Below, piece after piece: positions 1 through 10,851 of a DNA stretch of 64,000 nt. This stretch comes from Gammaproteobacteria bacterium (GTDB lineage Bacteria > Pseudomonadota > Gammaproteobacteria > Pseudomonadales > Pseudohongiellaceae), in NCBI GenBank assembly GCA_019654215.1, contig BPDI01000014.1:1-64000 (forward strand), given 5' to 3'. A program made the translations under genes and the position numbers. The stretch's first letter is position 1. Each line of letters opens with the position of its first letter. Below the pieces are notes generated by a model. It was given only the letters and a program-made list of their open reading frames with translations. It ran no database searches and was not told the origin of the DNA.

Positions 1-1
1 A

Positions 2-103
2 CGTGTTCGTCTGATTAAACCAGTTACCAAAGTAACTCGAGTAAAAAGTCGTAAAGTAAAGAAATTATTAAAAGTACTATCGGAACTCAATAATGGCCAA
101 TAA
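2..103 (+). CDS. spoT: C-terminal end of a protein, probably SpoT ((p)ppGpp synthetase/hydrolase), truncated by window edge
   Basis: Open frame from base 2: RVRLIKPVTKVTRVKSRKVKKLLKVLSELNNGQ*. Basic ACT-like tail and the usual spoT-ridA-recG gene order. Confidence 0.45.
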   Translation, partial: RVRLIKPVTKVTRVKSRKVKKLLKVLSELNNGQ

Positions 104-474
104 AGAACCGATACAAACTTCCGATGCTCCGGCAGCAATTGGGCCTTATTCTCAGGCAATTAAAACGGCCCCTTTGTTTTCCTATCTGGCCAGATACCAC
201 TCGATCCTGAATTCATGGAATTGGTTGGTTCTGGAATCGAAGAACAAACTCAACAAGTATTTAAAAACTTAAGTGCTGTAGCGGATGCTGCCGGTGGCAG
301 TTTAGACGATATTGTTAAGCTGACAATCTATCTTACCGACCTTGGTCTGTTTGCCACAGTAAATTCAATTATGGCGGAACATTTTGCTGAGCCATATCCA
401 GCAAGAGCAACCCTAGAAGTTAGCGCACTACCCAAAGGCGCAATTTTGAAATCGAAGCAGTAATGTCTGTATAG
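92..474 (+). CDS. ridA: RidA/YjgF family enamine/imine deaminase, interrupted by two apparent 1-nt deletions
   Basis: MANKEPIQTSDAPAAIGPYSQAIKTA... (frameshift near 175-185) ...SGQIPLDPEFMELVGSG...VNSIMAEHFAEPYPARATLEVSALPKGA, then a second frameshift near 440. Typical RidA motifs. Confidence 0.85.
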
Positions 475-560
475 ACATTGTAGTGTAATTCTTCTGATTT
501 CTAGCGACCCTCTCCAAAAGCCCATATACTCCAATTCAGACTTCTTACTCTGTTATTGTT

Positions 561-2638
561 ATGACGAGCCCTGCATTGGATCAAATTCCCTTAACTAAAC
601 TAAAAGGAATCGGTCCTGCCCTGAAAAGAAATTTCATCAGCTCGGCATCTACAACGTTCAGGATCTCTTATTTCATTTACCTTTGCGCTATGAAGATAGA
701 ACCAGACTTCATCAAATCGGCCAGATCCGAGTTAATGAGCAGGTTCAGCTACAGGGTGAAATTGTTTCTTGCAATATTCATTTGGTCGTCGTCGAGTTTG
801 CATTGCGTAGTGCAAGATGAACTGGCTTTGTCAGTCTGCGCTTTTTTCATTTTAGTGCTGCCCAGAAAAATTCTTTGGCAGAGGGAAATTTGTTTCGTTG
901 CTACGGTGAGGCCAGAAGAGGCAGAACCGGAATGGAAATCTACCACCCGGAATACAAAATTTTGAGCGACTTCGATTCAGTCCCAATTGAAGATTCTCTT
1001 ACTCCTATATATCCCACAACGGAAGGACTTCAGCAAGCACGTTTGCGAAAGGTCATCAATCAAGCGCTTCTCTAATGGAAAAGTCACCGAATATAAAAGA
1101 TCACCTGCCACCAGCGTTAGTTCAAAAGATAGAATTGGAAGGGCTTACCGACGCTATTCGTCTATTACATAAGCCGCCTGTCGATGCTCCGGTGAGTTGG
1201 ACGAATGCCGGCATAAATCCCGGACAAAAGCGTCTCGCTTTTGAAGAGCTTTTAGCTCATAGGCTCTGTATGCGCCGGCTTAGAAATGATTCCAAGCAAA
1301 AGAAAGCGCCGCAACTCAATGCCGATGAGAGTTGCTTTCCCAGTTTCTTAAGGCACTGCCGTTCACTCTAACTAATGCGCAGCAGTTTGCTTATCAGGAA
1401 ATTTCGAAAGATCTTGGCGGGGTTTGCCCCATGCTCAGACTTCTACAAGGTGATGTGGGATCTGGCAAAACTGTCGTAGCTGCACTTACTGCACTGCATG
1501 CAATTAGTAGTGGCTATCAAGTCGCTATCATGGCGCCAACTGAAATTCTAGCTGAACAGCACCTGTATAACTTTGAACAGTGGTTTTTCCCTTAGGAATT
1601 GAAATGGGATGGCTCAGTGGCAAAACTAAAGGAACTGCCCGCGCACAACAACTGCATGACCCAATGCAGGTAAGTGCCAACTCTTAATCGGGACTCACGC
1701 TCTATTTCAGGACGACGTCGAGTACAAAAAGCTTGGTCTTATTATCATCGACGAACAACATCGTTTTGGTGTGCATCAACGATTAGCATTACGAGATAAA
1801 GCATCAGCAGGCGCCATCAATCCTCATCAGTTGGTCATGACCGCCACTCCAATCCGCGCACATTGGCCATGAGCGCTTATGCCGACCTTGATAGCTCTGT
1901 TATTAACGAACTCCCTCCCGGAAGAACTCCGGTTAATACTGCAATTATTTCCAGCGACCGTCGTGGCGAAATATAGATCGAATCGAAAAAGCCTGTTACG
2001 AAGGTAATCAAGCCTATTGGGTCTGCACACTAATAGAAGAATCAGAAGCCCTGCAATGTGAAGCAGCTGAAGCAACCGCCGTAAAGTTAAGCAAGCAGCT
2101 GCCACAGATTGAGGTTGGTCTTATCCATGGAAGAATGAAACCGAAACAAAAAATTAAAGTAATGGCGCGTTTTAAAAAAGGCAAGACTCAACTGCTAGTC
2201 GCAACAACAGTGATCGAAGTCGGCGTCGACGTCCCTACTGCTAGTCTTATGGTAATCGAAAATCCTGAAAGGCTTGGATTGGCTCAATTGCATCAACTAA
2301 GAGGTCGCATTGGCCGCGCCAATATTCAAAGCTACTGCATCCTTTTGTATCAAACTCCTTTATCAGATGCCGGGAAACAAAGACTAACCGTTATGCGTGA
2401 CAGCACGGATGGCTTTTATATTGCAGAAAAAGATTTAGAGTTGAGGGGGCCAGGTGAAGTGCTTGGTACTCAACAAACTGGCATGATGACTTTTCGTGTC
2501 GCTGATATAGCGCGGGACGCACCTTTACTAGATACCGTTAAAGAGGTATCGGAATTAATCCTACAAAGTCATGACGACATCGTCGACCCCCTCATAAGAC
2601 GCTGGCTCGGGCAGCGCGAGCATTATGCAAATGTTTAG
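561..2638 (+). CDS. recG: ATP-dependent DNA helicase RecG, fragmented by multiple apparent frameshifts
   Basis: Consecutive ORF fragments carry RecG motifs: [48 protein letters not shown] (third frame), [50 protein letters not shown]. Confidence 0.88.
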
Positions 2639-2934
2639 CTCCCGAGCATTTTTTAATTCAAAATAAATTCCAAAACTCAATGTCGTCATCCCCTTTCTAT
2701 GCTGAGTATATAAGTATGAGAACATTCAGGGCTGCGACCTAATTGCACAGTGGAGTGGTATTAGAAATGGAAGCAGCCCCGATAGTCCCCGCAGAACATT
2801 CCAAAGCCCATTTATTACGTTCCATGTATTCAAATAATCGCAGGGCTTGTGCTGCAAAATAGGATTTTTATCTAACTGAAAATCTTTTATGCTACGCACT
2901 TAGGCCAAACCGTGGTTTCGTAGCAGCACCTGTC

Positions 2935-3849
2935 ATGAATTCCTTTAGACCGATATGGTCAAAGCTTGTCGCACGCTTTCGTGCTCAATACCCTGAGCTT
3001 TACGAAAAGATCCCTGCGCTTGTTGAGCTCACCAGAATTAATCGACCAATCGGAATCTACCTATTGCTATGGCCAACAATCATGGCGTTATGGATAGCGG
3101 CTGAAGGATTTCCCGGCATAGGTTTATTTCTAATTTTTACTTTAGGAACAGCAATCATGCGCTCCGCCGGTTGCTCCGTAAACGATTTTGCTGACTATTC
3201 AATTGATGGCGAAGTATTAAGAACCAAAAAACGACCTCTCCCCAGCGGAATATTAAAGCGCCAGGACGCATTCATATGTTTTGGGGTATTGTCTACCATT
3301 GGTTTTCTGCTGGTCTTGATGACCAATCGAGAAACCGTTTTTCTTTCCTTTGGCGCAGTTGCATTGATTGCGATTTATCCATTCATGAAACGCTATACCA
3401 ATCTTCCTCAACTGGTTTTGGGTGTCGCATACTCCTGGGGAATTCTTATGGCATTCACTGCTGTAATAACAGAAATTCCACGGGCCGCTTACTTATTGTT
3501 TGTTGCAAATGCTTTATGGACTGTTGCTTACGATACACAATATGCGATGGTAGATAGAGAGTTCGACATCCAAATAGGCGTAAAGTCTACAGCAATATTA
3601 TTCGGCGACGCTGACCGATTAATGATTGGCTTACTACAAGCCATGTTTATTACTGCTATGTGGCTGGCTGCTCGACAGTTGGAAATGGGAACAGTGTTTT
3701 ACGTGTCACTATTGATTGCCTGTGGCTTTCTTATTTATCAGCAGCATCTTATTAGATACAGATTCCCTGGCTCTTGCTTTAAAGCGTTTCTAAACAACAA
3801 CTGGGTAGGAGCGTCCATATTCGTTGGTACATTTCTTAATTACTTGTGA
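2935..3849 (+). CDS. ubiA: 4-hydroxybenzoate octaprenyltransferase
   Basis: 304-aa polytopic protein; NRPIGIYLLLWPTIMALWIA, AGCSVNDFADYSIDGEV, YDTQYAMVDREFD prenyltransferase motifs. Confidence 0.92.
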   Translation: MNSFRPIWSKLVARFRAQYPELYEKIPALVELTRINRPIGIYLLLWPTIMALWIAAEGFPGIGLFLIFTLGTAIMRSAGCSVNDFADYSIDGEVLRTKKRPLPSGILKRQDAFICFGVLSTIGFLLVLMTNRETVFLSFGAVALIAIYPFMKRYTNLPQLVLGVAYSWGILMAFTAVITEIPRAAYLLFVANALWTVAYDTQYAMVDREFDIQIGVKSTAILFGDADRLMIGLLQAMFITAMWLAARQLEMGTVFYVSLLIACGFLIYQQHLIRYRFPGSCFKAFLNNNWVGASIFVGTFLNYL

Positions 3850-3910
3850 GTTTATGAACCCAACTTTAGTAAGTGGTTTGATCGTAATATCGCACCAGTA
3901 GAAGAAGCCG

Positions 3911-5101
3911 TTACCTAGTAAAGGCTTGAATGCCAGTCTGAGCTCTACCCAAAATAAGTGCGTGGATGTCTTGTGTGCCTTCGTAAGTATTCACAACTTC
4001 CAAATTTTGCGCATGGCGCATGATAGGATACTCATCAGAAATACCATTGCCACCTAACATATCCCGTGACTCACGTGCTGCATCAAGAGCTTTTAAACAC
4101 GAGTTGCGCTTAAGAAGCGAAATTAGTGTTGGTGCCAATTTGCCCTGGTCTTTCAAGCGACAAGCTTGTAAACATCCTTGTAAACCTAGCGCGATATCCG
4201 TCTGCATTTGTGCCAGCTTTTTCTGAATCAACTGATTCGCTGCCAGTGGTCTACCAAATTGCTTTCGATCCAAGGTGTATTGCAAGGCCGTATGCCAGCA
4301 AGTCTCTGCAGCTCCTAATGCGCCCCAGGAAATTCCCATCCTTGCTGAATTCAAACAGCTAAATGGTCCATTGAGTCCTTTCGCACCGGGTAACTTGTTT
4401 TCTTCCGGCACAAATACTTCATCCATGACGATCTCGCCGGTGATGGACGCTCGTAAGGCTAACTTGCCTTCGATCTTCGGCGCAGAAAGTCCTTTCATAC
4501 CCTTGTCTAAGATGAATCCACTTATCGTGCCATCATCAACCTTGGCCCAAACAATAAAGACGTCAGAAATTGGTGAGTTGCTTATCCAGTTTTTTGCTCC
4601 GGATAAACTATAGCCGCCAGCTATTGATTTAGCATGGGTATTCATACTGCCTGGATCGGAACCATGATCAGGCTCGGTTAATCCGAAACACCCAATCCAT
4701 TCACCGCTAGCCAGCTTGGGCAGATATTTCTGTTTCTGTTCCTCAGTGCCAAAAGCATTAATCGGATGCATGACCAGACTTGATTGCACTGACATCATTG
4801 ATCTATAGCCTGAATCTACTGCTTCTATTTCTCTGGCAATGAGTCCGTAACAAACATAGTTCATCCCTGCGCAGCCGTAACCTTCAATCATTGGGCCTAA
4901 CAGGCCAAGGTCTCCCATTTCCCGAAAAATTTCCGGATCTGTCTCTTCATTACGATAAGCTTCCCTAACTCGAGGTAGAAGCTTGTTTTGAGCGTATTGC
5001 TTGGCAGTATCCCTGACCATGCGTTCTTCTTCGCTCAATTGTTCTTCTAAGAGAAATGGATCTTGCCAGTTAAATGGCACATCATCCGCTCTAACAGACA
5101 T
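3911..5101 (-). CDS. Acyl-CoA dehydrogenase, glutaryl-CoA dehydrogenase-like
   Basis: 396 aa; [65 protein letters not shown]. Confidence 0.88.
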   Translation of the reverse strand: MSVRADDVPFNWQDPFLLEEQLSEEERMVRDTAKQYAQNKLLPRVREAYRNEETDPEIFREMGDLGLLGPMIEGYGCAGMNYVCYGLIAREIEAVDSGYRSMMSVQSSLVMHPINAFGTEEQKQKYLPKLASGEWIGCFGLTEPDHGSDPGSMNTHAKSIAGGYSLSGAKNWISNSPISDVFIVWAKVDDGTISGFILDKGMKGLSAPKIEGKLALRASITGEIVMDEVFVPEENKLPGAKGLNGPFSCLNSARMGISWGALGAAETCWHTALQYTLDRKQFGRPLAANQLIQKKLAQMQTDIALGLQGCLQACRLKDQGKLAPTLISLLKRNSCLKALDAARESRDMLGGNGISDEYPIMRHAQNLEVVNTYEGTQDIHALILGRAQTGIQAFTR

Positions 5102-5265
5102 GGGTGTCTCCTATAGATCTTTCTGTTGTCCTAATGCTTTCAATTCTACCCTTGTAAAGGGCGCGCCATTCTAGCAAATAACCCGCTTATTCTCTAAGTC
5201 ACAGAGAAATTGAAGTCACAACTAAACACAAGCGCCTGAAGTACATTTTGATAGAATAAGCCACC

Positions 5266-7482
5266 ATGGACGTATCCCACATTCTCGATTCTCTGAATGA
5301 TCAACAACGCAACGCAGTCGCAAGCCCTTCAAAAAATTTGCTCGTACTTGCCGGAGCGGGCAGCGGCAAAACTCGTGTGCTGGTTCATCGCATCGCCTGG
5401 CTAATTCAAGCTGAGCATGTTTCTCCGTTTGCGGTTCTCGCCGTTACCTTCACTAATAAGGCAGCAAGAGAAATGCGCGGTCGCATCGAAGGTCTGTTAG
5501 GTCAGTCGTTCAGTGGAATGTGGGTAGGAACATTTCACGGGCTGGCCCACCGTTTATTGCGCTCACACTGGCAGGAAGCAGGACTGCCGGAAGATTTCCA
5601 CATTTTGGATGCGGAAGATCAATTACGTCTTATCAAAAGAATAAATCGCTCCTTGCGAATCGACGAAGAAAAATGGCCCGCCAAACAATGCCAATGGTAT
5701 ATCAACTCGCAAAAAGATGAGGGATTAAGAGCAAACAACATTGAACATTTTGAAGATGATTACACTAAGACTATGCTTGAAGTGTACAAGGCTTACGAAG
5801 AAGCTTGCGAACGTGGCGGCATGATCGACTTTGGCGAGATACTTCTCCGCGCCCACGAACTCTGGCTAAAGAATTCGCACATTCTTGCTCATTATCAAAA
5901 TCGTTTTCAGTTTATCCTGGTTGATGAATTTCAAGATACTAACTCCATTCAATATGCATGGTTGCGTGTTCTCGCCGGCAATCAGAACCAATTAATGGTA
6001 GTGGGGGATGATGATCAATCTATTTATGGTTGGCGAGGAGCAAAAATCGAAAACATTCAAAAGTTCAATGTGGATTTTCCTGAGACTGATATCGTCAGGC
6101 TGGAACAGAATTACCGCTCTACTTCTACAATTCTTAACGCTGCCAACAAGTTAATTGCTAAGAACCAAGGCAGGCTTGGTAAAAACCTGTGGACTGAAGG
6201 ATCAGAAGGCGAACAAATAAGTTTGTACGAAGCATTCAACGAACAAGACGAAGCGCGTTTTATCGTGGATCGATTGCAGGATTGGTTTAATCACGGCAAT
6301 CAACGCTCCGAATCAGCAGTGCTTTATCGCTCCAATGCACAATCAAGAGAACTTGAAGATGCGCTCTTGAGAGTTGGAATGCCCTATCGTATTTATGGGG
6401 GCCATCGCTTCTATGAGCGATTGGAAATTAAAAATGCTTTGTCTTATTTAAGGATGTTGGTTAATCGGAATGACGATACAGCCATTGAAAGGGTCATCAA
6501 TGTTCCTACTCGAGGCATCGGGGGAAGAACAATAGATACCATTCGCACTGTAGCTCGAGAGCAAAGTTGTTCGCTGTGGCAAGCCTGTGCCATATGCATC
6601 AATGAATCTATTCTGAAATCACGCGCTGCAAACGCAGTTCTTGGTTTTATGGAGCTCATCGACAAACTGGATGAGGATTGCGTCAATATGGAGCTGCATG
6701 AAAAGGCGGAGCTTGTCATCAAACAAAGCGGAATTGTGCAACATCATGAAAAAGAAGGCGGTGAGAAAGCTAGAAGCCGTATTGAAAACCTGGAAGAACT
6801 AGTTAATGCCTGTGCCAATTTCGATGATGCAGACATCGAAGTAGAAGAAGGTGAAGGTATAGATCTCACTTCCAAATTGTTGCTTTCCGCTTTTCTCGAT
6901 CAGGCTTCGTTAGATTCCGGCGATACACAGGCTGATGAGTCTGATGATGCCGTGCAATTAATGACATTGCATTCGGCAAAAGGGTTAGAGTTTCAGTTGG
7001 TCTTTCTGGCCGGAATGGAAGAAGGGCTTTTCCCCCACAAGATGTCTATGGATAACTTGGCCGGACTTGAAGAGGAAAGAAGGCTCTGTTATGTCGGTAT
7101 AACTCGAGCCAAGAACAAACTCTACTTAAGTCATGCAGAATCACGTAGGCTGCATGGCGATGTTACGCTTTGTCGACCGTCTCGATTTATCAAAGAAGTT
7201 CCCCAGGAATTAATAGAAGAAGTAAGACTCAAGACCGCTGTGGCCCGGATGGGTAACCAACGGCTCAAAAGCAGTGGTATGGGCAAAGTCATAAAAGGCA
7301 AGGTTGAAGTGCCTAAAACTGAGATATCATTAGGCCAGCGTGTCGCCCACGGCAAATTCGGGGAAGGCGTGGTGTTAAACTACGAAGGTCAGGGCTCTAA
7401 CGCCAGAGTCCAGGTAAACTTCGATGCTTCAGGCAGTAAGTGGCTGGTACTCTCTTACGCGAAGCTGGAAGTCTTGGAATAG
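5266..7482 (+). CDS. uvrD: DNA helicase II (UvrD family)
   Basis: 738 aa; LNDQQRNAVASP, LVLAGAGSGKTRVL, VDEFQDTNSIQY, VGDDDQSIYGWRGA, LMTLHSAKGLEF, YVGITRAK. Confidence 0.95.
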   Translation: MDVSHILDSLNDQQRNAVASPSKNLLVLAGAGSGKTRVLVHRIAWLIQAEHVSPFAVLAVTFTNKAAREMRGRIEGLLGQSFSGMWVGTFHGLAHRLLRSHWQEAGLPEDFHILDAEDQLRLIKRINRSLRIDEEKWPAKQCQWYINSQKDEGLRANNIEHFEDDYTKTMLEVYKAYEEACERGGMIDFGEILLRAHELWLKNSHILAHYQNRFQFILVDEFQDTNSIQYAWLRVLAGNQNQLMVVGDDDQSIYGWRGAKIENIQKFNVDFPETDIVRLEQNYRSTSTILNAANKLIAKNQGRLGKNLWTEGSEGEQISLYEAFNEQDEARFIVDRLQDWFNHGNQRSESAVLYRSNAQSRELEDALLRVGMPYRIYGGHRFYERLEIKNALSYLRMLVNRNDDTAIERVINVPTRGIGGRTIDTIRTVAREQSCSLWQACAICINESILKSRAANAVLGFMELIDKLDEDCVNMELHEKAELVIKQSGIVQHHEKEGGEKARSRIENLEELVNACANFDDADIEVEEGEGIDLTSKLLLSAFLDQASLDSGDTQADESDDAVQLMTLHSAKGLEFQLVFLAGMEEGLFPHKMSMDNLAGLEEERRLCYVGITRAKNKLYLSHAESRRLHGDVTLCRPSRFIKEVPQELIEEVRLKTAVARMGNQRLKSSGMGKVIKGKVEVPKTEISLGQRVAHGKFGEGVVLNYEGQGSNARVQVNFDASGSKWLVLSYAKLEVLE

Positions 7483-7498
7483 AGAACAGAACGATAAA

Positions 7499-8623
7499 AT
7501 GAATGGATTATTGAAACACATAGGTAGATTAACGACTTTAGGGATTTCTCTGCTATTACTGGCCGCCTGTGGTAGAGAACAGCAGCAAACTGCGGTTCAA
7601 TCCCAAGTTGCCATAGACCAAACAGTCTATGAGTGGAAGATGATTACTTCCTGGCCAAAAAATCTTCCGGCGCTGGGAACATCCCCTGAATATTTTGCCG
7701 ACATTGTGGAAACCATGAGTCAGGGCCGCATGCGCATTCGCGTTTATGGCGCTAATGAATTAGTCGGTGGATTAGAAGTATTTGACGCAGTATCTCAGGG
7801 CGTTGCTGAAATCGGCCATTCCGGTGCCTATTATTGGCAAGGAAAAATACCTGCTACACCTTTCTTTTCATCTATTCCCTTTGGCATGACTAGTTATGAA
7901 CAGGATGCCTGGTTACGATACGGCGGTGGTAATGAACTTTGGCGGGAGTTATACGCGCCTTTTAATCTTATTCCTGTACGTGGAGGCAATTCCGGTGTGC
8001 AGATGTTCGGTTGGTTTAATAAGGAAATTAATTCCCTAAGTGATGTGCAGGGGTTAAAAATGCGCATACCCAGTTTGGGTGGCGAAGTATTTCGTCGCGC
8101 TGGTGGGGTACCGATAACCATGCAAGTCAGTGAAGTATTTACTGCATTACAAACCGGAGCCCTGGACGCGACAGAATTTGTAAGCCCTTATAATGACCTT
8201 GCTGCGGGATATCACACCGTTGCCGATTATTACTACTATCCCGGCTGGCATGAGCCAGGTTCTACTTTAGAAACAATATTCAATAAAGAGCGCTTCGAAG
8301 AACTGCCTGAAGACTTGCAAGAAATACTCCTAGCAGGAACTGAAGTAATGAACCAGTTATTACTTGATGAACTTACCGCAAAGAACAATGAAGCACTGCG
8401 TGCTTTAGTGGAGGATCACAATGTGGAGTTGCGGCGACTACCGGATGACGTGCTTATCGAATTGCGTCGCATCTCTGATGAAGTAGTTACTGAAATGGCC
8501 CAAGCCGATGAAGCAACTGCTCGAGTCTATGAGTCCTGGAAAAATTTCAAAGACGGCGTGATGAACTACAACGGTATTGCTGAAGAAGCCTTTATCGAAG
8601 CACGCAAACTCGAAGTCAATTAA
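7499..8623 (+). CDS. dctP: TRAP transporter substrate-binding protein (DctP/TakP-like), predicted lipoprotein
   Basis: Start ATG 7499. Lipobox LLLLAACG; YEWKMITSWPKNLPALG, DALDATEFVSPYNDL-type region (ALDATEFVSPYNDLAAG), YYYYPGWHEPG, typical of DctP. Confidence 0.88.
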   Translation: MNGLLKHIGRLTTLGISLLLLAACGREQQQTAVQSQVAIDQTVYEWKMITSWPKNLPALGTSPEYFADIVETMSQGRMRIRVYGANELVGGLEVFDAVSQGVAEIGHSGAYYWQGKIPATPFFSSIPFGMTSYEQDAWLRYGGGNELWRELYAPFNLIPVRGGNSGVQMFGWFNKEINSLSDVQGLKMRIPSLGGEVFRRAGGVPITMQVSEVFTALQTGALDATEFVSPYNDLAAGYHTVADYYYYPGWHEPGSTLETIFNKERFEELPEDLQEILLAGTEVMNQLLLDELTAKNNEALRALVEDHNVELRRLPDDVLIELRRISDEVVTEMAQADEATARVYESWKNFKDGVMNYNGIAEEAFIEARKLEVN

Positions 8624-8644
8624 GCCTCAAGTTAGGTGGGCAAC

Positions 8645-8953
8645 GAAGTATCCACACGCCCACCGCAATATGCATCGAAGTTCTGCCAGTGTTTATCGCT
8701 CGATAATATCAACTCAAGGTTAATACAACGCAAACCAGTTTAATAAAGGTGACTTATTAAATTACCACAGCGGCCGAACGGCTTTGGGTGACTTGCTTGC
8801 TTATTATGCCAGCCGCTAAATCCATTTATGAAACCATCCATCCACCAAAAATCTGACCCTTGGCCTTTTTATCTTTTGGCATTACCAAGGCCTGTAAGGC
8901 TAGCTCCTCAACAATATCTGCGGGTTTGAATTCTCAAAATCGTGCACTTTCAT
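8645..8953 (-). pseudogene. Decayed, C-terminally truncated acyl-CoA thioesterase (YciA-like hotdog fold)
   Basis: Reverse strand reads ELALQALVMPKDKKAKGQIFGGWMVS*MDLAAGIISKQVTQSRSAAVV... and further on INTGRTSMHIAVGVWI, with in-frame stops, frame changes and no C-terminal ~35 residues before dctP. Confidence 0.72.
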
Positions 8954-8956
8954 CCC

Positions 8957-10341
8957 TTACTGACTAAGTACTGATGGCAACCAGGTTGCAAGACCTGGCC
9001 AAAAGACTAATAAAAGAAGTAGCAGCAATTGCAGACCAACAAACGGTACCACTCCTTTGTATATCTCGCTTGTGACAACCTCAGATGGAGCCACACTGCG
9101 CAAATAAAATAGAGAAAATCCAAACGGTGGTGTTAAGAAAGAGGTTTGCAAGTTAATGGCTATCATAACCCCTAACCAGATTGGATCGAGGCCCATTGAT
9201 AAAAGTACTGGGCCGATTAAGGGGACGACCATAAAAGTGATTTCAATAAAATCAAGAATAAACCCGAGAAGGAATATCAGCAGCATCACAATAATGGTTG
9301 CAGATATCACACCGCCGGGGAGACCGATAAGCAAACCTTCGATTAGCTCTTCCCCACCAAAGCCGCGGAAGATAGATGAGAATATGGTGGCGCCTACTAA
9401 GATGAGATAAACCATCGAAGTAATCTTGGTGGTTTCTATGGCCACTTCATGCGCTATCTTTAAGTTTAGTTTCTTCCGGGTCAGCGCCAAAAGCATAGCC
9501 CCTACTGCTCCCACGCTGGCTGCCTCTGTCGGAGTAGCCACACCAATCAATATAGAACCCAGTACGGCAATCATCAGAAACACGGGTGGCAATAAGCCTT
9601 TTATTAGTGCTCCAAGGATTTCTGCGCCAGAAAGATTAGCATTAAATTCTTTAACTGATGGCGCGTCGGTTTGGGGCGCACCAAAGCCACTATTAAAACG
9701 TAGATCGCATAGCCAGCAACCAGCAGCAGGCCCGGAATGATTGCTCCAGCAAATAAATCTCCGATGGACACGAAGTCTGGAGCAAACACTCCAGCATTAA
9801 GTTGTGATTGCTGATAGGCGTTGGAAATAACTTCTCCGAGTAAAACCAAACATATAGAGGGAGGAATGATTTGGCCCAGAGTTCCGGTTGCGCAAAGCGT
9901 TCCGCAGGCTAAAGAAGGTCGATATCCTGCCTTTAGCATCGTCGGTAAAGACAAAATGCCCATGGTTACAACTGTTGCACCAACGATCCCTGTACTTGCT
10001 GCGAGCAACATGCCGACCAGAATTACAGCAATGCCTAAGCCCCCTGGAAGGCGGCCAAATACCAGTTGCATGTTCTTTAGCAAATCTTCGGCAATGCGAG
10101 ATTTTTCAAGCATCGATCCCATAAAAACGAACAAAGGAACGGCGAACAAGTTTTGGTTAGCAAGAATTCCAAAAATGCGGTTTGGAATTAAGGAGATAAA
10201 AGCTGAGTCGAATACACCTGCTAATTCACCAAAGGCTGCAAATAGCAGAGATACTCCGGCGAGAGTTAATGCAACGGGATACCCTGCCATTAAAAAAAAA
10301 CAAACAACAACAAATAGTATTAGCGGCAACAGTTCCAGCAC
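8957..10341 (-). CDS. dctM: TRAP transporter large permease (DctM), one apparent frameshift near 9600-9680
   Basis: ORFs 9604-10341 and 8957-9592 together give one DctM: GATVVTMGILSLPTMLKAGY, GTLCATGTLGQIIPPSI, VATPTEAASVGAVGA, LGFILDFIEITFMVVPL. Confidence 0.88.
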
Positions 10342-10343
10342 AA

Positions 10344-10844
10344 CTATTCCTGTTTAAACTTCTTAAATGATTTTAGAAACTCAGCAATACCTTGGGCTGC
10401 GAGCAAACCCGCAATAAAAAGAATAGTGGTTTTCAATAAGTATACGAATGGCAGTCCACTGGATTCAGGTGAGCTTTCTCTTATACGCCAGGAAACTGCA
10501 ACGTAATCCCAACTTGCCAAGAGAATAAATCCCGCCGTTAGCATTAAGAACACAGCACATCCAAGCATGTCAATTATTGCCTTTCTTTTGTTACTTAATC
10601 TGTTGTAGAAAACATCTACGCGAACATGGCCTTGTTCTTTTAGGGTATAGCCAACGCCCACGGTAAATATTAGGGCGTTTATATACATAACTGACTCTTG
10701 CAGTGCTATGGAACCAATTTGAAAGGCGTAGCGCAGCAACACAATGATAAACATTACCAACACCATTAAAAGCGCCAACCAGGAGCCGGTCCTACCTATA
10801 CGTTTGTTAAAGGAATCGATTATTTGAATAACTAAATCAATCAT
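10344..10844 (-). CDS. dctQ: TRAP transporter small permease (DctQ)
   Basis: 166 aa, 4 predicted TM; VGVGYTLKEQGHVRVDVFYNRLSNKRKAIIDM; directly upstream of dctM. Confidence 0.85.
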   Translation of the reverse strand: MIDLVIQIIDSFNKRIGRTGSWLALLMVLVMFIIVLLRYAFQIGSIALQESVMYINALIFTVGVGYTLKEQGHVRVDVFYNRLSNKRKAIIDMLGCAVFLMLTAGFILLASWDYVAVSWRIRESSPESSGLPFVYLLKTTILFIAGLLAAQGIAEFLKSFKKFKQE

Positions 10845-10851
10845 CTGGCAA

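Noticed and set aside
561-2638. recG fragments as several independent small genes
   Set aside because: Order and content match successive segments of one RecG helicase.
9821-10357. 178-aa + strand ORF opposite dctM/dctQ
   Set aside because: Antisense shadow of the clear TRAP permease genes; low-complexity K/P/T-rich translation with no domain logic.
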